Shown: positions 25,701-36,800 of the stretch, piece by piece
Layout of the letters: the number at the start of each line of letters is the position of its first letter
Position numbering within the stretch: the first letter of the stretch is position 1
Source of the DNA: Klebsormidium nitens
Taxonomy: Eukaryota; Streptophyta; Klebsormidiophyceae; Klebsormidiales; Klebsormidiaceae
DNA length: 64,000 bases
Direction of reading: 5' to 3'
Assembly: GCA_000708835.1 (NCBI GenBank)
Contig: DF237121.1
Coordinates: 1,953 to 65,952 of the forward strand
Position numbers and translations under genes: made by a program
Notes under the pieces: model-generated
What the model was told of the DNA's origin: nothing
The model's input: only the letters and a program-made list of their open reading frames with translations
The model's database searches: none

Positions 25701-26749
25701 TACCAACTTCCAGTGACTACTACTAGTCGCCCGACGCTCTATCATGTGAAACCATTTGTCAATGTCTTCTATATCAGCTAGCCACGAATTATAGATGCCA
25801 GTGAATTCGAAAGTGTGTGCACTTGGCTCACCGCTCATTATGCCTTTTACTTCAAGGACTCGGAACCTGACTTAGTGACCCAGCATTTACTTTTGCCCTC
25901 GGCCTGTGGTTCGATGAACGCGCATGCCCGTCCTATAGGCGGAATTGACAGACTGATTGTCACATTCTATATATATGCCCTAGTCCGTGAACCCGTATCA
26001 ATGATTATCTTCAATGTAGGTATCTCTTTTCTTCTGAGCCTGGCGATCTCAGCATGTCAGCCTCATATGCAAACTGTGATGATGCCCATTCACTTGGGTC
26101 ACGCGTTCGAGCATTCAAATGATTCGACAAGAATTCTTTGTGTCCAGAAACTTCCTGGCGCTGACAACCCGATTCAGTGACATGGCGCGTGAATTGGCAC
26201 AGACTAGAGACTAGGGTAGGCGAGAACAAATGAGGGCAGCTGCGATTTCTCGGTGACTGATCACTGGTTGACCGGTCACTCGGATCAAAAATTCATCCAC
26301 ACCGTGTGCACACGTATATATGATGCCATGTTTCAAATCGTAGAACAACTGTTCACTGACCTGCAATCTCTGGTTAAACTTGTCAACAAATGCGAACGGC
26401 GCAAGCGAGTCAAGTCTTGACGAGTTGTGTCGGAGCTGGGCCATGCATCCCCGCACAGGGAGTGGGCTTGGCTGATGCTCTGCCTCTTGATTGTTGACAT
26501 TGTCACTACAAGTTTGGACATTGATGATTTGATCGATGGGTTTGACTGTGGAACCTCTCAAAGTACACAGGGTACACTCGAAGGCTGCGCAATGATCACT
26601 GGCATTCCGCCAATCACAGTGCGAGGTTTTATTACGGTACTAGCTGCTCGCTCTGAAGTAATATTAGTTATTGTTTACGGCACCTCGGCAAACTAGGTAG
26701 TAACCTGACGGGAACCTGACAAATGCTCTCAGTCTTTGATCTCTTGATC

Positions 26750-29080
26750 CGACCCGCCCGGGTCGCCCGGGCCCGCCCCGGACCGTCGTCAGCGCCATGC
26801 CGGCGCGGCGGCTCCTTGTCAGTATAAATCATTGAATAATCGTGACGCGCGGCATCTGGATTCCAGGTATCCGAACTTCGGAGTCCGGACCCCCGTTTGC
26901 GAAGATACCTAGATAGTACCGGTAGATATCTTCGGGATACCTTCTCCCTCTCTTGTCTTGGTTAGGTACTAGATTAGATAAAGAACCGATTGGGTGTAAT
27001 AACTTCGATGCCGATTCGCTAAATGAGATGATGGAATCCTCTCTGAAACGTTCAAACCATTATATCTCCTCTGAAATTATGAAATGTTGATTGGTTTGTT
27101 TCCTGTCCTAGCTCCTGTCTACCGTACCGCCAAGGGAATTCGCCACCTTTTGGTGCGAAAAGTTAATTTCGTTCGTTTTGAGGTTTCACCTGACGCTTTG
27201 AGAATTTATTTTACATTTCGCACAAAGCATTTTTTTGCTTTTTTTGCCTTGCAAAACAGGACTTTTCACCATTTTGAGGTAATTCTTTAGTTTCGCCTTT
27301 TCGCAGTTAGGGTCTCATTCAATTTCTAACATTTCGCAGCGACCCCAAAATATTTATTTTCCAGGCGATTTCCCTTGGCGGTACGGTAATCTGCGCGGCA
27401 CTGCGAACTTCGAAGTCAGATCGGATCAGTCAGAGCTTCAATGATCAGCTAGCGGGGCCTGAGCAGGGTTTCCCACAGCCGGCAAGAGAACCTGGACCTG
27501 GCCCGGCCGAGACTAGACCCCGGCCGGTGCCGAAGGCACCCCGCCGGCTGGTTGGCCGGCAGAAAAGGCAGGCAATTGCTGGGCTCAGCCGGCCGGTAAA
27601 GCCAACTGCCGACTACCGAGCCGACAGAACCGGGGGGGTGTCGGCAGCCAGCCGGCCGGGACAAAAGTCCCTTGGAAACCCTGGGCCTGAGGCCCAGCCG
27701 AGCTGCCCGGACTCCGGCGATGATCCCGGAACGCCGCAGAGCGCTCGCTATTTTTGTCGTTTTCGACAGCGCCAAATGCAGCGGATGCGGGCGGGGCGAC
27801 TCTCGAAGATTTTGCCCGCCGCACCCGATAACCGTTCAACCACAGATGATAGATCATTAGATCCTTCTCCAACATAGGTACCGGTACCAGTAAGCGATTG
27901 CGCTGTCAGAGTTACGTTGTTCAGACGTCAGACTCACTGTTTACCGTAGTACGTGGATACCTACTGCGGTACGAATCATACTGCCGGGCACCGGCGCTCC
28001 CGTCTGTCTGATGCCAGCGCTTGCGGCAGCAATGAACCGGGCCATCGCTCTGCGCAGTACAACATAGGTACTGTAGAGTACCGTACACAGCAGTACCGCT
28101 GTGCAGTGTGCATTGTACGGTAGTTGCCTCAGGCCTTGTACGGTAAAACCGTACGCTCTCTGTCAGGCGGCACATGCCCAGTCTGCGTTCGCCGTTGATG
28201 CGTTGTTCGCTCGCTCGCTCTTCATTCAGTGGCACGGCGGCACCGGCACTGAATTAAATATGAGTGCGTGCGGTACTAAGGACGTAGATCTACCGGTATA
28301 CCGTATACTATATAGGTAGGTACCTGTGCAGTGCGAGGGCCGTTGAAAGCAACCGTTCAAACCGATCGGCACGCAGCTTGCGCGGCGGCTCGCATTTGCT
28401 GCCCGGGCAGTCGATTGGGCCCGGCCCCGGGGGGCCGGAACTCAGGAATTCGGTATCGATCAGCGTTCGAAACCTACTTTCGCAAATATGTCGGGACTCG
28501 GCTTCCCAGGCCGCCGACTATGTCCCGGTCAATCGGTTGGAGCTTTGGAAACTGAATCGGTCGGCAAACGCCACCTATTATGTACCGTACGGTACCTCAT
28601 GTCCGGTAGATTAAATGCCCCTCGGACCGGACGGTATTTTGGTCGGCCTGGAGGTCCCTGGGCTCTGCTGGTGTGACGGCTCATGTCGAAAACTCGGCCC
28701 CGTGTGTGACCGGTTGTGTGACCGGCTCGGTACCTGGTTGGACCGGTTGGATTCGGCCGGCCAAGGTTGGCAAGATTGCAGCAAATGCCGTGGCTTTGAT
28801 GTACGTAGATACTGCCGACGGCCGTACCATGGTACACCGCCTTACAGTGTACCGGAGTACAAAGATGTACCGGCCATTCTAAGTTCTCAGAACTTTCGAC
28901 TCTTGACTCCTGAGTCCTGACTCCTGTCCGCGGTGATACCGCTGAGTACGGTCCCTGGTAGTACAGGTAGTTCGTACCTACACCGTAGGATAGGGTAAAA
29001 AAACACCGTATACGTAATGCGGATTCAAACTTCTCAAAAGGCGAAGAGGTGGAACGCATGAACGTTGGAACTCCCATAAA
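26750..29080. repeat. TACCGTA/GGTACC-rich island
   Basis: Over about 2.3 kb the sequence is unusually rich in GTAC-centred palindromic words (GGTACC, ACCGTACGG, TACCGGTA) and in CCGGC words (27470-27700). Examples lie at 27878, 27945, 28066, 28115, 28290, 28580, 28820-28880 and 28930-28990. The density drops abruptly at the expansin gene. No reading frame is supported. Confidence 0.5.
27120..27388. mobile_element. 269-bp terminal-inverted-repeat element
   Basis: The left end TACCGTACCGCCAAGGGAA is matched by TTCCCTTGGCGGTACGGTA at the right end, with pairing continuing for a few bases inside (about 24 bp in all). The interior is AT-rich (TTTTTTGCTTTTTTTG) and non-coding, unlike its GC-rich surroundings. 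Size and structure fit a MITE. A target-site duplication is not obvious. Confidence 0.7.
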
Positions 29081-29134
29081 CAGCTGATTCTTGTTTACAC
29101 GCCTAGCTCACTCAGCTCCTTCCTCTCTCGCGCA

Positions 29135-31519
29135 ATGGCGGCGAGCCAGCTCCTCGCCTCCGCCCTTCTGGCCCTCTGCTTCGCATGCGGCGTTGTGGCT
29201 GCCCGAGACAGCATCTTCGTCGAGTCACAGGAAACCAGGACCGTCCCGGTGGCTGCATACAATGAGGCACTGCACGAGTTTGAGTTCTACAATGAGACGG
29301 TGGAGGCGCCCCGCAGGAAGGCTCTGGGGCTTGGTCAAAGCGCTGGCGTCACGGTGACCTTCTACAATTCACCTGGCATGGATTGCACAACTGGTGAGCT
29401 TTCTGATCTAATCAATGTGTAGCTCAATCTGTGCACATTCTGATCTGATTGGAATGCCATGCCCTGCCCTGAGTCTTGTAACAGATAGGTTGTGCTTTGA
29501 GCGCGGATCAGGCTTTGGAATCATTGGGCCTGATCATCTAGGTATTCTTATGCCCCCAGATATAGTGGAACGAATGTAGTCAGACAATAGCTGCTGTGGA
29601 GCTTGACAGATTTGCCCAGCTGAGACTCATTCGCTTTCAAGATGCTCTGTGGTCTCAAATCAAGCTTCAAACAGATTGCAGATTACGCATCCGCATATGT
29701 TATATGCTGCCTGTGGATCACTTGAGTCAGATCTCAGCATCAGGCAGGTGGAGCGTTGCTGCCCCTGACTACGATGTAATGTCTGCTGCCCGCCTCAGCC
29801 TACTCAAATTCGAGGAAGTCAGATTCAAGGAATGGTTCTGCAAGTTTTACAATGTGCCTTCATTAATACTTGTGACAGACCCACGTCTCTTCTGCCTCCT
29901 CAGGAAATGGGCAATGCGGGTACGGCAATGACGTTGGGGGCAACGCCTACGGAGGTGGCGGCCCTTTTGTGGAGACCTCTCTGTGTAAGGCTGCCTGGAT
30001 TGCCGAGATAGATCATCTCTTCATCTGCCTCTTTCTAGCTGCTCTCGTGTTCCGAGTGAGAGTGTCACGTGTTATTCAATGGTTGCAAGAAACTTCTCAC
30101 TCTGCCTGCAATGTTTATCAGCTGTGTATAGTCTTGCTTTTAGTCTCTCCGCTGTTTGCAAGATTTCCATTGAAGGATCTGGAGTCAGCAAGCTTCGAGG
30201 ATGTGGCCCTCTTCTGTGGTGCAACTTGAAGGACTGAAGTGAATGCTATATCTTTGATTGTTCTTTCTCTGACTTGCTACTTTTCAGCTCAGACCTACTC
30301 AGAAGCTAGCACGAAACACACTGGCAGCAGAAACTGACTGGATGTATCAACCAATTAATGTCTGCAAATCCCAAGAATACACAGTCAGCTGCGAGATCAC
30401 AGAACAGCTTCTTATGAATAATTTTGAGCTTCTTATGAGCTTCTTATTCAATCAATGTCTTTAATTGCAAGAATAAACAGTCAGCTGCGAGATCCAATTG
30501 AGCTTCTTATGAGCTTCTTATTCAATCAATGTCTGCAATGCGAGAATAAACAGTCAGCTGCAAGGTCCCGAAACAGCTTCTTCTGAATCGAAGACAAGTT
30601 CGAGCTTCTTACACTACCAATGTCTGCAGATCCGTACCACGCCGCGTCTGGCAACTACGACTACCTCGGCGGATGCGGCGCGTGCGGCGTGCTCAGCTAC
30701 AACGGCAAGAGCCGGGGCTTTGTCATCACTGACATCACTGATGACGACTCCCAGCAGGGCAGGCCGCACCACATCGACCTGTGCCTGCCGTCGTTCAACT
30801 ACTTCACCAACAACCAAGCTGGGGACGGCAGTCACGGCGGTATCTTCTCTGGCACGTGGACCAGAGTGGACTGCTCGTGCATGGGGGCACCGGGTAAGAC
30901 CCCGCAACCTAGCTACCCTCTCTAGAGCAGTCTCTTTCCTTCAGAGTTGCAGGGCAAATGTTCTTTTCCCTCAGGGATGCGCCAATCACAGCTTGGCCCG
31001 TTGTGTTTGTCGACCGTCCTGCACCTGCATTGTCTGTTTGGTCTGAGCTGCCGCATGGTCAATCTCATTATTTGTTACATCTGAGCCGCTGGCATTGCGA
31101 GACTGACCCTTCAAGAGCATTCCTTCTCGAATCAGTCACCTCCTTAGTTGCCTTGCTTACCGCCCCCCCCTTCCCGTGCTCTTGCAGATTACCCCGACAA
31201 TGCAGTCGTCGTCCGCACGCAGGCATACAACCAGTGGGCGAAGGCTGTCGTCGTCTCCCGTGTGGGGGGCGTCGGGGAGATCTCCAGCGTCAATTTCAGG
31301 ACCCGCAATGGCGGCTTCACATCTGGCGCGAAAGTGAACGGGTGGGGCACGTGGTGGATGCCTACCGGAAATCTCGGCGGCCAGGGCGGGGTGGACCTGC
31401 TTATCACTCTGAAGGACGGAAATTCGCTGTCGACGACCGGCTACCCCCTCCCTGACTCTGACATCTGGCAAACGGGCCAAGTCTACAACGTCTACCAAAA
31501 CGTCCAAGCTTGGTGCTAA
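29135..31519 (+). CDS. Expansin-like secreted protein
   Basis: Four exons (29135-29393, 29904-29984, 30630-30893, 31188-31519) join to 311 codons plus stop, all phase-consistent. Residues 1 to about 22 form a signal peptide (LLASALLALCFACGVVA). The first domain, about 66-200, is the six-stranded double-psi barrel: VTFYNSPGMDC, GQCGYGNDVGG, GGCGACGVL and the HID triplet at 161-163, matching the HFD motif whose Asp lies in the open groove. The second domain, about 203-311, is the carbohydrate-binding expansin C-terminal module (CBM63 type), with VNFRTRNGGF, GWGTWWMP and a final VQAWC. Expansins loosen cellulose-xyloglucan contacts in the cell wall without hydrolysis. This one diverges from land-plant alpha and beta expansins around the insert GRPHHIDLCLPSF, so subfamily is left open. 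The exon 2 donor could lie 2 bp either way, but the phase favours 29984. Confidence 0.9.
30355..30629 (+). repeat. Exon-edge tandem array in expansin intron 2
   Basis: The last part of the intron, which ends at the true acceptor CAATGTCTGCAG, recurs upstream. AATGTCTGCA or a variant appears near 30358, 30453 and 30527, each followed by AGAATAAACAGTCAGCTGC and preceded by GAGCTTCTTATGAGCTTCTT. The period is about 75-95 bp. Here the unit is almost all intron, with only the splice site shared. Confidence 0.75.
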
Positions 31520-33838
31520 CCTGGGTTTTAGGGTTTAGAGTGTTAGGGTTTTAGGGAGCAGCCTCTGCAGTCGTGGGGGTTCTCTAACTGTTGCCTTTTA
31601 TCTGGGGACCTTAGGCTTCTTCGAAACTAAGGGTATTTATAGGTTCCAATCTGGTGTTGCTTCTGACGGGAGGTGATTGAACTGCAGCCGCAAGTTACCT
31701 GCGGAGCAGCCAGGTATATTCGAGTGTGACAGAAGGTAGTCTTATACTTCAATCCTCTAGACTCTGCAGCTGCGGAGCTGATTGTGATTGACGAGGGTAC
31801 TGGTAACTGCACGGTTCAAAGGTCGGACCAAGCGGTCTCGTCCTCTAATATTGATAACTTGTAGATTTGAATCTAGATTATTCTCGACATAGGAAACTGC
31901 TTCCCTCTCTGCAGCTGCGGGGTTTGGGACTAAGTTAAGGGATAGTTACTGCACGGTCAAGGAGGTGTGCCAGTCGGTTGCGCCGTCCGTCAATTGACAG
32001 CTTGCACAGATGTCTGTAGCAATTTATCAGAACAGTAGCTAGAGCTCTCACATTGCTTGCAGCTCAGGTGAATTGTTGGATACAACCAGCTAGCATCGAG
32101 AGACAGATGTCTTTCAAATAGCTCTTGAAACATTTCTGGACATTAGACATTGGCGATATTATTGATTCTAGGCTTCTAGGAAGATTTGATTCAAATTAGT
32201 GTTGAAAGACAGAAGTCTTTCAAAGAAGTCTTTCAAGTACCTTTTGGTTTATTGCTCGATCGAGCCTATGGACAAACGAGCTTGATCGAATTGTTGGAAC
32301 AGCCTCCTCACATTTGATATTTGAAAGCTTTACTCTACAAGTCTGCCCCAATTCACCATTTGCATGTCCGTCGACACGTGAAACGGAGCTGGCCCGCATC
32401 ATTGTGTCATAGCCATTCTCGATAAAGGAACCCGTGGAAGATGATCGTAATGATTTCGATACGAAATTATACGTACATAAGCTCAAGATACTTGCAATGA
32501 TTCCTGTGCGCCGTTGATTATTCACGACGAGCAGGCTTGATAAAGAAGCTTTGCAATATTGAATTCCATATTAGCTAAGGTAAACTTGAAAATGTACTGT
32601 ACTAGCATTACCATGGCAGGCTGCCAGGCTGGGGTGTCGATCCGGCTTGCACTGACGATCCACTCGACTCGAGTCACTGATGATCATCGCGCAAAGTGAA
32701 TTTGACCTACAAACTTCGACGTACGTTCATGCAGTAGTCAAGCCTGTGTCGCGATGTGACGCAGAGCTTGGAATGCTTAGTAAATCTGTACCGCAAGCGT
32801 AAAGTATATATACGGGTACATGCGAAACAGAATTGTTATATGCACATATGATTATGCATTATGCATATTGTACTTGCATTTGGCTTGAAGTGTTGCGCAT
32901 GACTGGATCATATGGCATCGAATTGATATTAGCTATACATCGCAAGTCATTGTCCAGATCTAGCTAGCGGTTCAATTGGTGGGCTTCGCTCAGGCTGAAC
33001 TTCATTTAGAAACCTGACGACATGGGGAGCTGCTCCGAGCTGCATTATACGCTGGTAATTTACTATAGTACGATTTAGACTCAGTGCCATGCACAATGAC
33101 TTTCCAGGGCCTGAGTCAGTGACCGGAGATCGTGATGGAAGATCTGCAACTCGATCAAAGCGATCCCGTGCCGTCGGATAGAAGCTAGGAGCACTTTCCA
33201 ACGATTGCTAACCGTCGCGCACACACGTGTTACTGTAGGTGCCAAGGTGGACTTCGGATCGGGCTCACGTTGTCGAAGCATATGCAAAGAAAGTACAACC
33301 TTCATAAGACGGTAAGCGGCTCCTTCAAACAATCATGCATGCCAATGGTCCGCCGACCAAAACGGACAAATGATACTGGGTTCTGGTGCTTCAATCTGAT
33401 CGCGCAGAGCAATTAAAGTGGGCGTAGGCCATGCATGGACACCCCAAGGCCATCTACGGTGGTGGGGCCCTAAATTGGTCGAAGTTGCAATCTGGTCCGT
33501 TAAAAAAAGACTCAGATGCACGGAGTGTGCATTTCCGGACCTTTGAAATCGGACGCCCACTTTAAGGTTACCAAGATGATTGGGATGGTCCGCATTGAAA
33601 TTTTCATCCTTTCACCGTGATCCTCGAGGTGAGCTTGCCAAACATGCGGGAAATACCCAACTAAGCTCTCAATCCTGTCCTGGTTACTAAGTTCTTCTTC
33701 TACTTGGAATTTAGCTCACCTTGATCAGCTCTCGAATTCAAACGCCTTCGAATAACGTCCGCTTTGATGTTGCTTTCTGCGCACCAGTATCAAACTCCTG
33801 GTCGTGGACAAACCCCAAGCTCTTTCCCTCTACACACG
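31520..33838. other. Intergenic region between convergent genes
   Basis: Holds the expansin 3' UTR, including a short telomere-like stretch just after the stop, and the 3' flank of the PPR-like gene. The middle is AT-rich. No gene is seen. Confidence 0.6.
31524..31558 (+). repeat. Short telomere-like repeat
   Basis: The sequence five bases after the expansin stop contains GGGTTTTAGGGTTTAG and GTTAGGGTTTTAGGG, a degenerate run of the TTTAGGG/TTTTAGGG plant-green algal telomere unit. It would lie in the transcript's 3' UTR. Confidence 0.6.
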
Positions 33839-36800
33839 TCATCTTCTTTTCTCTACTTGCACGCTCTGTCCATCCTCTTCCTCCTCCGCTCTTTCGCCGC
33901 CCTTCTCAGCTTCCGCTTCCGTTTCCGTTTCCGTTTCCGCTTCCACTTTCTCCCCTTCCCCTGTCTCTCTTCGCGGGCGACTCACCCACACCCCCTTTTT
34001 CCGCATCTTCTCGATCCACTTTGCCCGCAGTTCGTTCATCACGTCTCGGGCGTCCAGCACCTCCTGAGACTCCGCTATGAGGTCGCCGGCAATCAGCAGC
34101 TTGGCCCAGTGCGTCATCAGGCCGCTGGCAACGAAGTGGTTCTGGTTGACCATCTCCTTTGCAAGCGCGACGAGCTTTTCTGGCCGGGCGTCTCGTAGAT
34201 ACATTTCGGCAATCCTGGTAAGAATCAGAGATGTTTTCGTGAGTAACGAGAGAGACGAAGCAATACTGTGTGCCTTCGACTTTTCGTTTGCGAAGTCGCC
34301 GCTGTGATGCAACTTGGAGGAAACGCAGGCGCAAGGGGCCCGAGCAGCCTACCGTGCCAGTCCGAGTCCAGTCAGGGGCAAATTAAGATGCAAGGTATAT
34401 CAACACCAGAAGAGCAGAGTGCAATGAGAAAAGCCGTTGCATAAGATCACTCAAGAGATACATACTCGACAACTGGATCAGCAAAACGGAGAAATTACTA
34501 CCGCAGCAAAATGAGTGGGCTAACGCGATGGACTCGCGGGATGTGGGCAACGAGATTGCGATAAAGCGGACAAAGGCAGGTGCGAGCTATGAGACGAATG
34601 CAGTCAATTAAAACCTTCGCAAGTTACGGGAATGGAAGGAATGGCAATCACAAATCCTGCAACTCTAGTTTCGCACCATGTAGCGGAGAGTCTTGAAGCG
34701 TCCAATACCAAAGGCAAAGGCGGTGGATAGCGACGAAGTTGGACCGAAGAGCAGCTCGAGACCAGAAATAGCAATACGCTCTTGCACTTTGGTTCGCTTC
34801 TCGCTCATCGAAGGTTTTCTTCAGTGTGACAGGTTACGGGCTCCCGTCTTTCTGCGAGTCTGAGATGAGCATGTCGCTCACTCGAGGATAAATTACATTC
34901 TGTGAGTCTTGTAAGAAGGAAGTGGTTCCGAAACTCCTCGAAGGCTTTTCCGAGCAATACTTTCAACGTCCTGCATCTCACGTCGAAGCCTGTAGTGTTT
35001 TTTGCGGGACTAATGTCAGCAAACCGCTGGCGAACGAGAGAACGAGGCCGACTCTCGAACAAAAAAAGGAAGCTTCTGGCTCCTCTGGAGCCTTCTCGCG
35101 CAATACTGTGTTTCTCGCCGCAGAAAAAGGTAAAATTCGCAATGGTTCGCAAAAGGAAACGGATCTTCATTCCTCAGAAGCCTTGCTCGGGCGTTAGTGC
35201 GACGTCCTGCGATTCGGGCCGCGCCCCACGAAGCTCTTCATCAAAATCGGCAGAGTGTCAAGAAAAGCGAACCGATCCCGGACTTCAACCAACAAAGGAA
35301 AGGGTTCCTTACTCCTCGAAGGCTTTTTCGGGGAGAACTGAGACGTTCTGAGATTCTCGCCGCGCCCTACAATGCCCTTCGTGGAAATTAGCAGAGTGTC
35401 GAGAAAAACGAATCAATCCCGGACGTGTAATAGCAGGGAAGGGTTCCTCACTTCTCAAAGGCTTTTTCGGGGAGGACCGAGACGTCCTGCGTCTCTCGCC
35501 GCGTCCTGCAGTGATTTTCAGGAGAACCTGAAGATATCCGGCGGAACAAAAACGATCTCCATTTCTTTGAAAAGAAAGGAAAGAGTTCCTCAGTCCTCAA
35601 TGGTTTTTTCGGGGAGGACTGAGACGTCCCGCGTGTCCCGCTGCGCCCTACAAAGTTCTTCTTGAAAATTAGCGAAGTGTACACAACACCGGACCAATCC
35701 CAAAATCGAAAAACAAAGGGAAGGGTTCCTCACTCCTCAAAGGCTTTTTCGGGGAGGACGGAGACGTCCTGCGTTTCCCGCTGCGCCCTGCGATGCTCTT
35801 GGTGCAAACGAGCAGATTGCTGACGAGACCAAATCAATACCGATTGTTTTTTGAATACAAAGGAAAGCATTCCTCACTCCTCAAAGGCTTTTTCGGGGAG
35901 GACCGAGACGTCCTGCGACTCTCGCCGCGCCCGGAAGTAGTCCGCCAGCACCTCTTCCACTTCGGCGACCCGGTTGGCCAACGCCAGCCGTTGGATGACG
36001 TCAGAGAGGATGCCCGCGTGGAATTCGCCCTCGAACTCCCGTCCAGCCAAGTACGCCTGCAGGGTTCGCAAATGGGTTACTGCATTTAGATTCTTTTGCC
36101 TGTGCCGTAACCCGAAAGCTTGACTGGCTTCTCTCCTTCACCTGCGCAAGTTGGTAACATGTTAGGAAAAAATGCCCCGTATAAAACTGGCCCCTAAACT
36201 CGCTTCCGGCCAGGTACACCTGCCGAGACCAGGACAGAGTCAGTGCATATATACTCTTTTGCTTAGGCTTTGCCACGCGTTGATGATCCAAATCTGCTTC
36301 CTACTGCGCAGGGCATTGCTCCGTCCTGTCGTGTTTAAATCCTCCCAACCAATTTCACGCACGCAGACCGATTTAGAAGCGCAGTCTTTTCTTTTTCAAG
36401 CCGAGAACGGACTGCCAGCTTGCATACACGGTTCAACGAAAGAAAACAAGTTAGCCCCATGGAAGAGCTCATCCAATGATCACCTTTAAAAATCCTTCTG
36501 CAACACATTTTCCCGCCAGAATGGTCAGCAGAATTGAAGACGGTTCTGAAGATGCGCTTGAGGTCAGCACAACTGAAGACGGTTTTAAAGATGCGCGTGA
36601 GGAACTATCACACTCCACGGAAGGCCCACCTCAAACACGAGTTCCGATGAATTCAGCTCTGCATACACATTCTTAATCAGCATCCCTGCCAAATCGTCAG
36701 CAGAATCGGGATGAAATCAAGCTTGGAGCAATAAGACTTGAAGGAAACCCCACCTGATACATGAGCTCCGTTTGGTTCAGCTTCGCATAGACATTCTTGA

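Larger units (their letters stand above)
16138..29134. other. 13-kb gene-poor interval
   Basis: No supported gene. The interval holds a direct repeat (16386-16425), MITE-like copies (18361-18430, 18888-19046, 19494-19622), a tandem array (18659-18887), a TGACGTCA minisatellite (22510-22740), a 269-bp inverted-repeat element (27120-27388) and a TACCGTA-rich island up to the expansin gene. The longest frame (minus, 21490-22227, 245 codons) starts at TTG, has no recognisable domain and is not annotated. Short exon-like stretches near 23913-24250 and 25042-25300 could be gene or transposon relics, but I cannot name them. Confidence 0.55.
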
